NCBI RefSeq assembly: GCF_003268655.1
Contig: NZ_CP029642.1
Span: forward strand, 2,418,001 to 2,482,000
From: Arthrobacter dokdonellae
GTDB taxonomy: Bacteria; Actinomycetota; Actinomycetes; Actinomycetales; Micrococcaceae
Length of the DNA stretch: 64,000 bases
Direction: 5' to 3'
The translations under genes and the position numbers were made by a program. The notes under the pieces are model-generated. The model was not told the origin of the DNA, did not search any database, and saw nothing but the letters and a program-made list of their open reading frames with translations. Numbering within the stretch: position 1 is the stretch's first letter; each line of letters begins with the position of its first letter. This document shows positions 35,280-44,451 of the stretch, piece after piece.

Positions 35280-37355
35280 ATGAGTCTTGCGCAGGAAATC
35301 AACCGAGTCGTTGCCCCCTTTGAGGTCATCAGCGACTTCCAGCCGGCCGGCGACCAGCCCACGGCCATCAAGGAACTCACCGAACGGATCACCAACGGTG
35401 AGAAGGACATTGTCCTGCTGGGCGCCACCGGCACGGGAAAGTCCGCCACCGCCGCGTGGCTGATCGAGCAGGTGCAGCGGCCCACGCTGGTCATGGTCCA
35501 GAACAAGACGCTTGCCGCGCAGCTGGCCAACGAGTTCCGGGAACTGCTGCCCAACAACGCCGTTGAATATTTTGTCTCCTACTACGACTACTACCAGCCG
35601 GAAGCCTACGTGCCGCAATCGGACACGTTCATTGAAAAGGACTCCTCGGTCAACGAGGAAGTGGAGCGTCTGCGTCACTCGGCCACCAACGCCCTGCTCA
35701 CCCGGCGCGACGTGATCGTGGTGGCCACGGTGTCCTGCATCTACGGTCTGGGCACGCCCGAGGAATACGTTTCCGGCATGGTGACGCTGACGCGCGGCGC
35801 CACGATGAACCGCGACGACCTGCTGCGCAAATTCGTCAGCATGCAGTACGCCCGCAACGACATCGACTTCCACCGGGGCACGTTCCGCGTGCGCGGTGAC
35901 ACCGTGGAGATCATCCCGATGTATGAGGAACAGGCGTTGCGCATCGAGTTCTTTGGCGACGAGATTGAGAACATCTACACGCTGCACCCGCTGACCGGCC
36001 AGGTCATCCGGGAAGAGACGGAAATGTACGTTTTTCCGGCCTCGCACTACGTGGCCGGGCCGGAGCGCATGGCCCGTGCCATGAAGGCGATCGAGGACGA
36101 ACTGGCCGTGCGCACCAAGGAACTGGAGAGCCAAAACAAGCTGCTGGAGGCCCAGCGGCTGCGCATGCGCACCACGTACGACCTGGAAATGATGGAGCAG
36201 ATGGGGTTCTGCAACGGCATCGAAAACTATTCGCGGCACATTGACGGCCGCGCGCCCGGAACCGCCCCCCACTGCCTCCTCGACTACTTCCCTGACGATT
36301 TCCTGCTGGTCATTGACGAGTCCCACGTCACGGTGCCCCAGATCGGTGCCATGTACGAGGGCGACATGTCACGCAAGCGCACCCTGGTGGACCACGGCTT
36401 CCGGCTGCCGTCGGCCATGGACAACCGGCCGCTCAAATGGGACGAATTCCTGGACAGGGTCGGCCAGACCGTCTACCTGTCCGCCACGCCCGGGAAGTAC
36501 GAGCTGGGGAAGTCGGACGGCTACGTCCAGCAGATCATCCGGCCCACGGGCCTGATCGATCCGGAAATCATCGTCAAGCCGTCCAAGGACCAGATCAACG
36601 ACCTCCTCGGTGAAATCCGGGAGCGGGCCGCGAAGAATGAGCGTGTGCTGGTCACCACGTTGACCAAGCGGATGGCCGAGGACCTCACGGACTACCTGCT
36701 CGGCAACGGCGTCAAGGTCCAATACCTGCACTCGGACGTGGACACGCTCCGGCGGGTGGAACTGCTGCGGGAGCTGCGCATGGGCGTCTTTGACGTCCTG
36801 GTCGGCATCAACCTGCTCCGCGAGGGCCTGGACCTGCCGGAGGTGTCCCTGGTCAGCATCCTCGACGCAGACAAGGAGGGTTTCCTGCGTTCCGGGACCT
36901 CGCTGATCCAAACGATCGGGCGTGCTGCCCGCAACGTCTCCGGCCAGGTGCACATGTACGCGGACCGGATCACCGACTCCATGCAGTTCGCCATCGACGA
37001 GACCAACCGCCGCCGGGCCATCCAGGTGGCCTACAACACCGAACGCGGCATTGACCCGCAGCCGCTGCGCAAGAAGATCGCGGACATCACCGACCAGCTC
37101 GCCCGGGAGGATGCCGACACCGCCGCGCTGCTCCAGGAGGCCCGCACGAAGCGCGAAACGGCCAAGCCGTCCGTGCGGCGCGACGGGCTGGCCGCCCGGC
37201 CGGCCGGCGAACTCATGGGCCTGATCGAGGAGCTGACCGCCCAGATGCACGGGGCCGCGGCCGAGCTGCACTTCGAGCTGGCTGCCCGGCTGCGCGACGA
37301 GGTGGCCGACCTGAAGAAGGAGCTGCGCCAAATGCGTGCGGCCGGACACGCGTAG
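35280..37355 (+). CDS. uvrB: Excinuclease ABC subunit B
   Basis: A 691-residue UvrB, the damage-verifying helicase of nucleotide excision repair, normal in length. Walker [10 protein letters not shown] near residues 48-56, the beta-hairpin region [36 protein letters not shown], the DESHVT helicase motif, and motif VI region [10 protein letters not shown] are all clear. The C-terminal UVR motif ([28 protein letters not shown]) that contacts UvrC is present. It works with UvrA (50360) and UvrC (54780). Confidence 0.97.
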   Translation: MSLAQEINRVVAPFEVISDFQPAGDQPTAIKELTERITNGEKDIVLLGATGTGKSATAAWLIEQVQRPTLVMVQNKTLAAQLANEFRELLPNNAVEYFVSYYDYYQPEAYVPQSDTFIEKDSSVNEEVERLRHSATNALLTRRDVIVVATVSCIYGLGTPEEYVSGMVTLTRGATMNRDDLLRKFVSMQYARNDIDFHRGTFRVRGDTVEIIPMYEEQALRIEFFGDEIENIYTLHPLTGQVIREETEMYVFPASHYVAGPERMARAMKAIEDELAVRTKELESQNKLLEAQRLRMRTTYDLEMMEQMGFCNGIENYSRHIDGRAPGTAPHCLLDYFPDDFLLVIDESHVTVPQIGAMYEGDMSRKRTLVDHGFRLPSAMDNRPLKWDEFLDRVGQTVYLSATPGKYELGKSDGYVQQIIRPTGLIDPEIIVKPSKDQINDLLGEIRERAAKNERVLVTTLTKRMAEDLTDYLLGNGVKVQYLHSDVDTLRRVELLRELRMGVFDVLVGINLLREGLDLPEVSLVSILDADKEGFLRSGTSLIQTIGRAARNVSGQVHMYADRITDSMQFAIDETNRRRAIQVAYNTERGIDPQPLRKKIADITDQLAREDADTAALLQEARTKRETAKPSVRRDGLAARPAGELMGLIEELTAQMHGAAAELHFELAARLRDEVADLKKELRQMRAAGHA

Positions 37356-37375
37356 GGTCCCGGCCGAATAGCAGG

Positions 37376-37381
37376 TAGACT
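37376..37381 (+). promoter_or_regulatory. -10 box ahead of the TerC riboswitch
   Basis: TAGACT, with transcription expected near 37388, that is, just at the 5' end of the riboswitch stem. The -35 region is not conserved. Confidence 0.5.
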
Positions 37382-37387
37382 GGGGCA

Positions 37388-37494
37388 GGTAGGGGAGTAT
37401 CCCAAGCGCTGGATTCGTCAACACGTGCGGCACCGCTGCCGCGCCGGACCCAGCGGCCACCTCCAAGGTGGCGGAGAGACTTATGTTTCTTCGT
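37388..37494 (+). ncRNA. yybP-ykoY manganese riboswitch
   Basis: The leader of the TerC gene contains the two conserved loops of the yybP-ykoY family: GGGGAGTA at 37392-37399 and GAGAGAC at 37474-37480. CGTCAACAC at 37416-37424 matches a further conserved element. GCCACC (37456-37461) and GGTGGC (37467-37472) form the stem leading to the second loop, and GTAGG (37389-37393) can pair with CTTAT (37480-37484) as the closing stem, using G-U pairs. Manganese is the known ligand, and TerC-type proteins are common targets. Coordinates of the ends are approximate. Confidence 0.75.
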
Positions 37495-37514
37495 CATGCC
37501 TTGAAAGGTGCACC

Positions 37515-38510
37515 ATGCACAATTTGCCCCTCTGGTTCGAGGTCGGCTCCTTCGCCGTCCTGGGACTCATCCTCCTCGCCGACCTCCTGCTGGTCATCAA
37601 GCGCCCGCACATTCCCTCCATGAAGGAGGCCGGGCTGTGGGTCGGGTTCTACGTGGCCCTCGCGTTCCTGTTTGCGGCAATGGTGTTCATCTTTACCGGC
37701 CCCGAGTTCGGCGCCCAGTTCGTGGCCGGCTGGGTCACCGAATACAGCCTGAGCATCGACAACCTGTTTGTCTTCATCATCATCATGGCCCGCTTTTCCG
37801 TGCCACGCCGCTACCAGCAGGAAGTCCTGATGGTGGGCATCATCATCGCGCTGGTCCTGCGCGGCATCTTCATCATGGTGGGCGCCGTGGTCATTGAACA
37901 GTTCAGCGCCATCTTCTACGTCTTCGGGGCGTTCCTGCTGTGGACGGCCTGGAAGCAGAGCCGCCCGGAAAGCGAGGAGGACGATGAGGACAGGGAGAAC
38001 TTCCTGATCCGCGGCGTGCGCCGCGTCATCCCCATGACGAACGTCTATGACGAGGGCCGCCTCCGCACCACCGTCGACGGCAAGCGGACCTTCACACCCA
38101 TGCTGGTGGTGTTTGTGACCATCGGTGTCACCGACCTGCTGTTCGCCGTCGACTCCATCCCCGCGATCTTTGGCCTGACCCAGAGCGCGTTCATCGTGTT
38201 CACAGCCAACATCTTCGCGCTGATGGGCCTGCGCCAGCTCTACTTCCTGCTGGGCGGCCTCATGGACAGGCTTGTCTATCTCAAGCACGCGCTTTCAGTC
38301 ATTCTGGCCTTCATCGGCGTGAAGCTGGTGCTGCACGCCATGCACGTCAACGAGCTCCCGTTCATCAACGGCGGCCGGTCCATCGCCTGGGCCCCCGAGA
38401 TCCCCACCTTCCTCTCCCTCGCCGTCATCCTTGGCACCATGGCCGTGGCGGTCTTCGCGAGCCTGATCCACGCCAGGAAGCAGGAACGGCAGCCGCACGA
38501 CGCGGGCTGA
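37515..38510 (+). CDS. TerC-family membrane protein
   Basis: A 331-residue integral membrane protein of the TerC family with about eight to nine helices. The family pattern is in WVTEYSLSIDNLFVFIIIMARFSVP and VVFVTIGVTDLLFAVDSIPAIFGLTQSAFIVFTANIFALMGLRQLYFLL, with acidic residues in the helices that would bind a metal. TerC relatives (Alx, MeeF/MeeY) are linked to manganese export and loading of secreted proteins, which fits the riboswitch upstream. The ATG at 37515 has GAAAGG at 37503-37508. Its stop codon lies inside a 13-bp hairpin. Confidence 0.92.
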   Translation: MHNLPLWFEVGSFAVLGLILLADLLLVIKRPHIPSMKEAGLWVGFYVALAFLFAAMVFIFTGPEFGAQFVAGWVTEYSLSIDNLFVFIIIMARFSVPRRYQQEVLMVGIIIALVLRGIFIMVGAVVIEQFSAIFYVFGAFLLWTAWKQSRPESEEDDEDRENFLIRGVRRVIPMTNVYDEGRLRTTVDGKRTFTPMLVVFVTIGVTDLLFAVDSIPAIFGLTQSAFIVFTANIFALMGLRQLYFLLGGLMDRLVYLKHALSVILAFIGVKLVLHAMHVNELPFINGGRSIAWAPEIPTFLSLAVILGTMAVAVFASLIHARKQERQPHDAG

Positions 38511-38528
38511 CGCGGGTCAGCCCGCGTC
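38499..38528. terminator. Bidirectional hairpin over two stop codons
   Basis: A perfect 13-bp stem, GACGCGGGCTGAC (38499-38511) and its complement (38516-38528), around the loop GCGG. It contains the stop codon of TerC (38508-38510) and that of the convergent hydrolase gene (38517-38519). Confidence 0.75.
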
Positions 38529-39809
38529 CCCGCGGACCATCGACAGGAGGCGGGCGAAGATGCCCTCGCCGTCGTCGGCAATGCCGTCGTGGTGGAAGTC
38601 GGCGCTTTCCCAGACCTGCAGGCCCCGCACGGAGGCGGCAGTGGCCAGGGAAATGTCCCGGTCCACGTAGATGTCCTCCGCATAGACGGCCGCGGCCGCG
38701 GGGACAGTGTTGCGCGCGAGCTGGGCGGGGTCGTACAGCGGACCCCAGCCATCGCTGCGGACGGCCAAAAGCTCCGCCACCCCGCGCAGCGGCACCAGCG
38801 CAGGGTCCTGTTCGAAGTACCACGGGTACACGGCCTCGCCCGTGAGCAGCGGCTCCGGCGCGTCCGGGTGGAACTCCGGGTGGCCGGCCAGCACGCGCGC
38901 CGCGGCCCAGTTGCTGGCCGCGCCCTGGACGTAGATGGACTCGTGCATGAGCGCGTAAAGAGGGTTGGCGGCACGGCTGACCTGGGCCGACATCTGGGTG
39001 AGAAACCCGTCGGAGAGCCGGTCGCCGTCGGGTGTGGGGACAAACGCGTCCTCGAACAAATAGTGGAGGGCATCGATGCGCGTGTTCCCGCCAAAGTAGT
39101 TCCCCAGCATCTGCACGCGCTCCGGGGTGAGCCGTTCGCCGGTGGGCAGGAACTCCGCCACGTTCCGGACATGGTCCATGATCCGGGTTGCGACGGCACG
39201 GTCCTGCGGGTAGCGGGCAAAGTATTCGGCGTTCCGGGCGCGCAGGCGGCCAAACGTGGCCTCATACACCTGGTCCGCCGGCCCGGCAAGCGGACCCAGG
39301 CCGCCGGTGATGAGCACCTCCTTCAACCCTTCCGGGGCGAAGGAAAGGTAGGTCAAGGCGCAGAAGCCCCCGTAGCTCTGGCCGAAGATGGACCACGGGC
39401 CCGAACCCAGTTGTGCGCGGATCAGTTCGGCGTCGGCCACGATGTCGGTGGCGCGGAAGTGTGAGAGGTAGTCGGCCTGCGCTGCCGCGCCGCCCACCAG
39501 CGGCAGGGTCTGCCGGGATGCGGGTGTGGAAAGGCCGGTGCCGCGCTGGTCCAGCATGAGCACCCGGAAGCTTTTGGACGCCTCCCGCAGCCAGCCGGAC
39601 AGGCCCAGCGGCCGGTTGCCGCGGCCGCCCGGGCCGCCCTGCAGAAACAGCAGCCAGGGCAGGTTCCCGGACTCCAGCGCGGGATCGTAGATCTCGCGGG
39701 CAAAAAGCCTGATGGCCGGCCCGGAGGGGTCGGCATGGTCCAGCGGGGCATCAAACCAGTGGTCGCGCAGGGCCGTCCCGCGCACCACGTAGCTGCTGCC
39801 CGCGCTCAT
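38517..39809 (-). CDS. Prolyl aminopeptidase-like alpha/beta hydrolase
   Basis: A 430-residue serine hydrolase of the proline iminopeptidase family (S33), which removes N-terminal proline from peptides. The oxyanion segment LQGGPGGRGNRP (about 57-68) and the nucleophile S145 in IFGQSYGGF are clear, with a C-terminal His in the DFHHDGIAD stretch. The ATG at 39809 is chosen because it overlaps the stop of the upstream GNAT gene (ATGA) and the upstream in-frame extension is the antisense of nothing conserved. Cytoplasmic. Confidence 0.9.
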   Translation of the reverse strand: MSAGSSYVVRGTALRDHWFDAPLDHADPSGPAIRLFAREIYDPALESGNLPWLLFLQGGPGGRGNRPLGLSGWLREASKSFRVLMLDQRGTGLSTPASRQTLPLVGGAAAQADYLSHFRATDIVADAELIRAQLGSGPWSIFGQSYGGFCALTYLSFAPEGLKEVLITGGLGPLAGPADQVYEATFGRLRARNAEYFARYPQDRAVATRIMDHVRNVAEFLPTGERLTPERVQMLGNYFGGNTRIDALHYLFEDAFVPTPDGDRLSDGFLTQMSAQVSRAANPLYALMHESIYVQGAASNWAAARVLAGHPEFHPDAPEPLLTGEAVYPWYFEQDPALVPLRGVAELLAVRSDGWGPLYDPAQLARNTVPAAAAVYAEDIYVDRDISLATAASVRGLQVWESADFHHDGIADDGEGIFARLLSMVRGDAG

Positions 39810-40312
39810 GCGCCGGCCCGCACGGCGGCGGGGGCACCAAAGGAACCCAGCGCATCGCCGTCGAGCCTGAACACGTGCCAGCCGTCCATGGGTGCGGCCC
39901 CGAGGGACCTGTAGAAGTTGATGGACGGCTCGTTCCAGTCCAGCACGCTCCACTCCACCCGCGCGTAGCCGCGCTCGACGGCGATCCCCGCCAACGTTCG
40001 CAGCAGCGCCTTGCCGTGGCCGCCGCCGCGGGCCTCAGGGCGCACGTACAGGTCCTCGAGGTGGATGCCGTGGGTGCCTTCCCACGTGGAGTAGTTCAGG
40101 AACCAGAGCGCGAAGCCGAGGATGGGCCCGCCGGCAACGGGGCTGTCCACCACGTGGGCATAGACCTGCGGGTTGTCGCCGAAGAGGTGCGCGCGAAGCA
40201 TCTCCTGGTCGTTGACCACGGCGTCCGGCTCCTTTTCATAGGCGGCAAGGTCGTGGATCATGTCAAGGATGGCGGGGACGTCGGCGGGGGATGCGGTGCG
40301 AATCAAACTCAT
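39806..40312 (-). CDS. SSAT-like GNAT acetyltransferase
   Basis: A 168-residue GNAT acetyltransferase close to the spermidine/thialysine N-acetyltransferase group: ADVPAILDMIHDLAAYEKEPDAV, GIHLEDLYVRPEARGGGHGKALLRTLAGIAVERGYARVEWSVLDWNEPSINFYRSLGAAPMDGW. The coenzyme A loop is RPEARGGGHGKAL. A polyamine or thialysine substrate is likely by family, not proven. It is the first gene of a two-gene operon, overlapping the hydrolase by four bases. Confidence 0.9.
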   Translation of the reverse strand: MSLIRTASPADVPAILDMIHDLAAYEKEPDAVVNDQEMLRAHLFGDNPQVYAHVVDSPVAGGPILGFALWFLNYSTWEGTHGIHLEDLYVRPEARGGGHGKALLRTLAGIAVERGYARVEWSVLDWNEPSINFYRSLGAAPMDGWHVFRLDGDALGSFGAPAAVRAGA

Positions 40313-40481
40313 GAAACGAGCTTATCCGGTGCCGGGCGGCCCCCCGCAACGGGCCCGTCAGCGAATCCAGCTGCCGCGCAGGAATCCTTCAGATTTCCTT
40401 GACAAACCTTTCAACGCTCATTAAGACAGAAATGTGGGGGAAAACGTCTAAGCGATTCACTTCTTGAAAGCGGGACAAACC

Positions 40482-41840
40482 ATGGCCACGCCGGAACCAG
40501 TTGCGATCAGCAGCCAGGAACACAGAAGCCAGGTGCGAAAGGCGGCAGTCGCCAGCACCATTGGCACAACCATTGAATGGTATGACTATTTCCTCTACGG
40601 CGCGGCGGCGGCATTGGTGTTCCCGCACGTCTTCTTTCCCAACATGTCCCCCTACCTCGGCTTGATCGCCTCCTTTGCCTCCTACTTTGTCGGCTTCGTG
40701 GCGCGCCCCATTGGCGCGGCAATATTCGGGCACTGGGGGGATAGGATCGGCCGTAAGGCGATGCTGATCACCACGTTGCTGATCATGGGGATCTCCACGG
40801 CGCTGATTGGCGTGCTGCCCGGCGCGGGCTCGTGGGGCGACGCCGCACCGGCCGTCCTGATCCTGCTGCGCGTACTTCAGGGCATCGCCGTCGGCGGGGA
40901 GTGGGGCGGCTCCATCCTGCTTTCCATGGAATGGGGCAACCAGAAACGCCGCGGGCTGATGGCCAGCTGGCCCCAGCTTGGCGTCGCCATCGGCATCATC
41001 CTGTCCACCGGACTCATGGCGCTGTTCAACGGCATCATGGGCACGGACGCGTTCATCGCCTGGGGCTGGCGCATACCCTTCCTGTTGAGCCTGGTGCTGG
41101 TCGCAATCGGCCTCTACATCCGGATCAGGATCATGGAAACGCCCATGTTCGCCGAGGTGGTCCGGACCGAAAAGACCCAGAAGGCACCCGTCCTGGAGGT
41201 CATCAGGCGCTACCCCAAGGAAATCGTGCTTTCGGCGCTGCTGCGCATGTCCGAGCAGATGCCGTTCTACATCGTGACGGCCTTCGTGCTGTCCTACCTG
41301 ACGGACAAGAACCATAACTACAGCTACAACTTCGTCCTGATCGGCACCATGGTCGCCGCGGCGCTGGAACTGTTCTTCGTGCCCTACTTCGGGCACCTCT
41401 CGGACAAGCGGAACCGCCTGCGGATCTACCAGCTCGGCGCCGCCATCACCGGCGTGTGGGGCTTTGTCTACTTCGCGCTGCTGGACAGCGGTGCGTCCTG
41501 GCTGGTCTTCATCGCCCTGTCCGTGGCGCTCATCCCGCACGCCATGCAGTACGGCCCCCAGGCGTCGATCATTGCGGAGAACTTTCCGACGGAACTCCGG
41601 TACACCGGCGCCGGCCTGGGCTACCAGCTCGCGTCCATTGTCGCCGGCGGGCCGGCCGCGTTGATCGCAACGGTCCTGCTGCACAGCTTCGGCACGGGCT
41701 ACGCCGTATCCGTGTACATCCTGGTCTCGGCCCTGATCACCATTGCGGCCTCGCTGGGTCTGAAGGACTACTCCAAGTCGGACATCGCGGACTCCGGCAC
41801 CTACCAGCCGCGCGTGGGGAAGGCGGACAACGCCGTCTAA
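40482..41840 (+). CDS. MHS-family MFS transporter
   Basis: A 452-residue major facilitator of the metabolite:H+ symporter (MHS) family with twelve membrane segments. The family signature GTTIEWYDYFLYGAAAALVFPHVFFP lies at the N-terminus, followed by GHWGDRIGRKAMLITTLLIMG and LRVLQGIAVGGEWGGSILLSMEW. The relatives take up organic acids such as citrate, shikimate, or aromatic acids, or osmolytes such as proline/betaine. The substrate here is unknown. ATG at 40482; GAAAG at 40466-40470 is rather far upstream. It is transcribed away from the GNAT gene and convergent with the helicase. Confidence 0.9.
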   Translation: MATPEPVAISSQEHRSQVRKAAVASTIGTTIEWYDYFLYGAAAALVFPHVFFPNMSPYLGLIASFASYFVGFVARPIGAAIFGHWGDRIGRKAMLITTLLIMGISTALIGVLPGAGSWGDAAPAVLILLRVLQGIAVGGEWGGSILLSMEWGNQKRRGLMASWPQLGVAIGIILSTGLMALFNGIMGTDAFIAWGWRIPFLLSLVLVAIGLYIRIRIMETPMFAEVVRTEKTQKAPVLEVIRRYPKEIVLSALLRMSEQMPFYIVTAFVLSYLTDKNHNYSYNFVLIGTMVAAALELFFVPYFGHLSDKRNRLRIYQLGAAITGVWGFVYFALLDSGASWLVFIALSVALIPHAMQYGPQASIIAENFPTELRYTGAGLGYQLASIVAGGPAALIATVLLHSFGTGYAVSVYILVSALITIAASLGLKDYSKSDIADSGTYQPRVGKADNAV

Positions 41841-41870
41841 CTGCCGGCGGCCCACGCAGGCGTCGTCCGG

Positions 41871-44408
41871 CTACATGCGGCTGAAGTCCTCCAGCCGGAC
41901 GACGGCGGCGCCCGCCTCATTGGATGCCTTCAGGTCCACCGTGCCCGTCATGGACCAGTCGTGGTTGCCTTCCGGGTCCGCCAGCACCTGCCGGACCGTC
42001 CACTGCTCCGGGCCCTCGGTGATGTGCAGCAGGGCCGGACCGCGCGCGGACGGGCCGGCGTCGATGTAATCGTGTTCGTCCCAGTACGTGTCCAGGGCGT
42101 CCGCCCAGCGGTCCGCGTCCCAGCCGTGGTCGCCGTCGAGGGCGCCCAGCGCCTCAAAGTCGTCGTCCGCGGCCAGCTCCACGCGGCGGAACATCTCGTT
42201 GCGCACCATGACACGGAAGGCGCGGTGGTTGTCCGTGAGCCTCGGCGGGGCGGGAGGGACGGCAGGCTCGGGGGCCAGCTCCTCCACCTCGCCGCTGGTC
42301 ATCTTCTCCCATTCGTCCAACAGGCTGGAATCGACCTGGCGGACCAGCTCGCCCAGCCACGAGATGATGTCCTCGAGGTCTTCGCGGAGCGCGTCCCGGG
42401 GGACTGTCTGGCGCAGCGCCTTGTAGGCGTCGGTCAGGTACCGCAGCACGATCCCCTCGGAGCGGGCCAGCGAGTAGTACTGGACGTATTCGCCAAAATT
42501 CATGGCGCGCTCGTAGAGGTCGCGGATAATCGATTTCGGGCTCAGCTCAAAGTCGCCCACCCACGGGGCGGCCTTGCGGTAGACCTCGAAGGCGGCGAAC
42601 AGCATCTCGGCCAGCGGCATGGGGTACGTGACCTCGTCGAGGATCGCCATGCGCTCGTCATACTCGATGCCCTCGGCTTTCATGGCGGCGACCTTCTCGG
42701 TCCGCTCGCGCTTGAGCTGCGCGCTGAGGATCTGCCGCGGCTTTTCCAGCGTGGACTCTATGACGGACAGGACGTCCAGGGCGTAGCTGGGGGACTCGGG
42801 ATCCAAGAGGTCCAGGGCTGCCAGGGCGAAGGGGGAGAGCGGCTGGTTCAAGGCAAAGTTCAGCTGCAGGTGGGTGGTCAGCCGGACGGTGCGGCCGTCG
42901 GCCTCCAGCTCATTCTCCGGGATGCGCTCCACAATGCCGGCCCCGAGCAGCTCGCGGTAGATGCCCAGGGCCTTGCGGATCAGCCTGCGCTGCGCGGCGG
43001 GGGACTCGTGGTTCCCGGTCAGCAGCTTCCGCGCCGCCTGGAACGGGTCCCCTGGACGTTCCAGCAGGTTCAGCAGCATGGCGTGCGTGACGGTGAAGCT
43101 GGAGGTCAGCGGCTCAGGAACGGATTCGCTGAGCCGGGTGAACGTGGGCTCGCCCCAGCTGACAAAGCCCTGCTGCGGCTTCTTCTTGACCACCTGGCGC
43201 AGCTTCTTGGCGTCGTCGCCAAACTTCGCCAGCGCCTTGGCCATGGCCTTGGTGTTTTCAATGACGTGCTCCGGCGCCTGCACCATCACGGTTCCGGCGG
43301 TGTCGTAGCCCGCCCGCCCGGCACGTCCGGCGATTTGCTGGAATTCACGGACCTGCAGGACGCGGGTACGCACGCCGTCATACTTGCTCAACGCCGTCAT
43401 GAGGACGGTGCGGATGGGCACGTTGATGCCCACGCCCAGCGTGTCGGTGCCGCAAATGACCTTCAGCAGGCCGGCCTGCGCCAGCTGTTCGACGAGGCGG
43501 CGGTACTTGGGCAGCATGCCCGCGTGGTGGACGCCGATTCCGTGGCGCACCAGCCGGTTGAGAGTCTTGCCGAAGCCGGCGGAAAAGCGGAAGCCGGCGA
43601 TCAGCTCGCCGATCCTGTCCTTCTCCTCCCGCGTGCAGACGTTGATGCTCATGAGATTTTGGGCCCGGTCGATGGCCTCGGCCTGGCTGAAGTGGACCAC
43701 GTAGACGGGGACCTGCTTGGTGGCGAGCAGTTCCTCGAGGGACTCGTGGACGCCGGTGGTGACGTAGTAATAGTGCAGCGGGATGGGGCGCTCGGCGGAG
43801 GAGACCGTGGTGGTGGTGCGGTTGGTCAACTCCGTGAGCTCCCGTTCAAAGCGCGTGACGTCGCCCAGGGTCGCGCTCATGAGGAGGAACTGCGACTGCG
43901 GCAGTTCCAGCAGTGGCACCTGCCACGCCCAGCCCCGCTGGGGGTCGGAGTAGTAGTGGAACTCGTCCATGATGACAACGCCCGCGTCCGCGTTTTCACC
44001 CTCGCGCAGGGCGATGTTCGCCAGGATTTCCGCCGTGCAGCAGATGATCGGCGCGTCCTGGTTCACGGAGGAGTCGCCCGTGACCATGCCCACGTTGGCG
44101 GCGCCGAAGATCTCGCACAGGGCAAAGAACTTCTCCGAGACGAGCGCCTTGATCGGGGCGGTGTAATAACTGGCGGCGCCGCGCGCCATGGCGTTGAAGT
44201 GCGCGGCAATGGCCACCATGGACTTGCCGGATCCCGTCGGGGTGGACAGGATCACGTTGTTGCCGCTGACCAGCTCGATCGCGGCGTCCTCCTGGGCCGG
44301 GTAGAGTTCCAGCCCGCGGTCCGTGGTCCACTCCAAAAAGGCCTCCAGCACGTCGTCGTCGCTGGAGGTTTGCGGGTCAAGGCCGGAGAGCTGATCAAGA
44401 AGGTTCAT
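41871..44408 (-). CDS. Ski2-like DEAD/DEAH-box helicase with DUF3516
   Basis: An 845-residue superfamily 2 helicase. Walker A TPTGSGKS at about 56-63, the Walker B DEFH box at about 148-151, then SATLGD, the C-terminal RecA domain with VHHAGMLPKYRRLVEQLAQAGLLKVICGTDTLGVGINVPIRTV and QIAGRAGRAGYD (motif VI). The last 450 residues are the DUF3516 region, typical of actinobacterial members. Most likely an ATP-dependent RNA helicase in RNA turnover; the substrate is not shown. It lies alone, divergent from the methyltransferase gene. Confidence 0.93.
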   Translation of the reverse strand: MNLLDQLSGLDPQTSSDDDVLEAFLEWTTDRGLELYPAQEDAAIELVSGNNVILSTPTGSGKSMVAIAAHFNAMARGAASYYTAPIKALVSEKFFALCEIFGAANVGMVTGDSSVNQDAPIICCTAEILANIALREGENADAGVVIMDEFHYYSDPQRGWAWQVPLLELPQSQFLLMSATLGDVTRFERELTELTNRTTTTVSSAERPIPLHYYYVTTGVHESLEELLATKQVPVYVVHFSQAEAIDRAQNLMSINVCTREEKDRIGELIAGFRFSAGFGKTLNRLVRHGIGVHHAGMLPKYRRLVEQLAQAGLLKVICGTDTLGVGINVPIRTVLMTALSKYDGVRTRVLQVREFQQIAGRAGRAGYDTAGTVMVQAPEHVIENTKAMAKALAKFGDDAKKLRQVVKKKPQQGFVSWGEPTFTRLSESVPEPLTSSFTVTHAMLLNLLERPGDPFQAARKLLTGNHESPAAQRRLIRKALGIYRELLGAGIVERIPENELEADGRTVRLTTHLQLNFALNQPLSPFALAALDLLDPESPSYALDVLSVIESTLEKPRQILSAQLKRERTEKVAAMKAEGIEYDERMAILDEVTYPMPLAEMLFAAFEVYRKAAPWVGDFELSPKSIIRDLYERAMNFGEYVQYYSLARSEGIVLRYLTDAYKALRQTVPRDALREDLEDIISWLGELVRQVDSSLLDEWEKMTSGEVEELAPEPAVPPAPPRLTDNHRAFRVMVRNEMFRRVELAADDDFEALGALDGDHGWDADRWADALDTYWDEHDYIDAGPSARGPALLHITEGPEQWTVRQVLADPEGNHDWSMTGTVDLKASNEAGAAVVRLEDFSRM

Positions 44409-44451
44409 GGTCTCCCCAGTCTACGGGCGGGGGCTGTGGCAGGATAACGCC

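Noticed and set aside
39810..39953. N-terminal extension of the hydrolase gene
   Set aside because: It would overlap most of the GNAT gene's 3' end, and the ATG at 39809 with ATGA overlap is a standard operon junction.
41961..44447. Open frame on the plus strand opposite the helicase (about 828 codons)
   Set aside because: Antisense to the DUF3516 helicase, which has intact helicase motifs.
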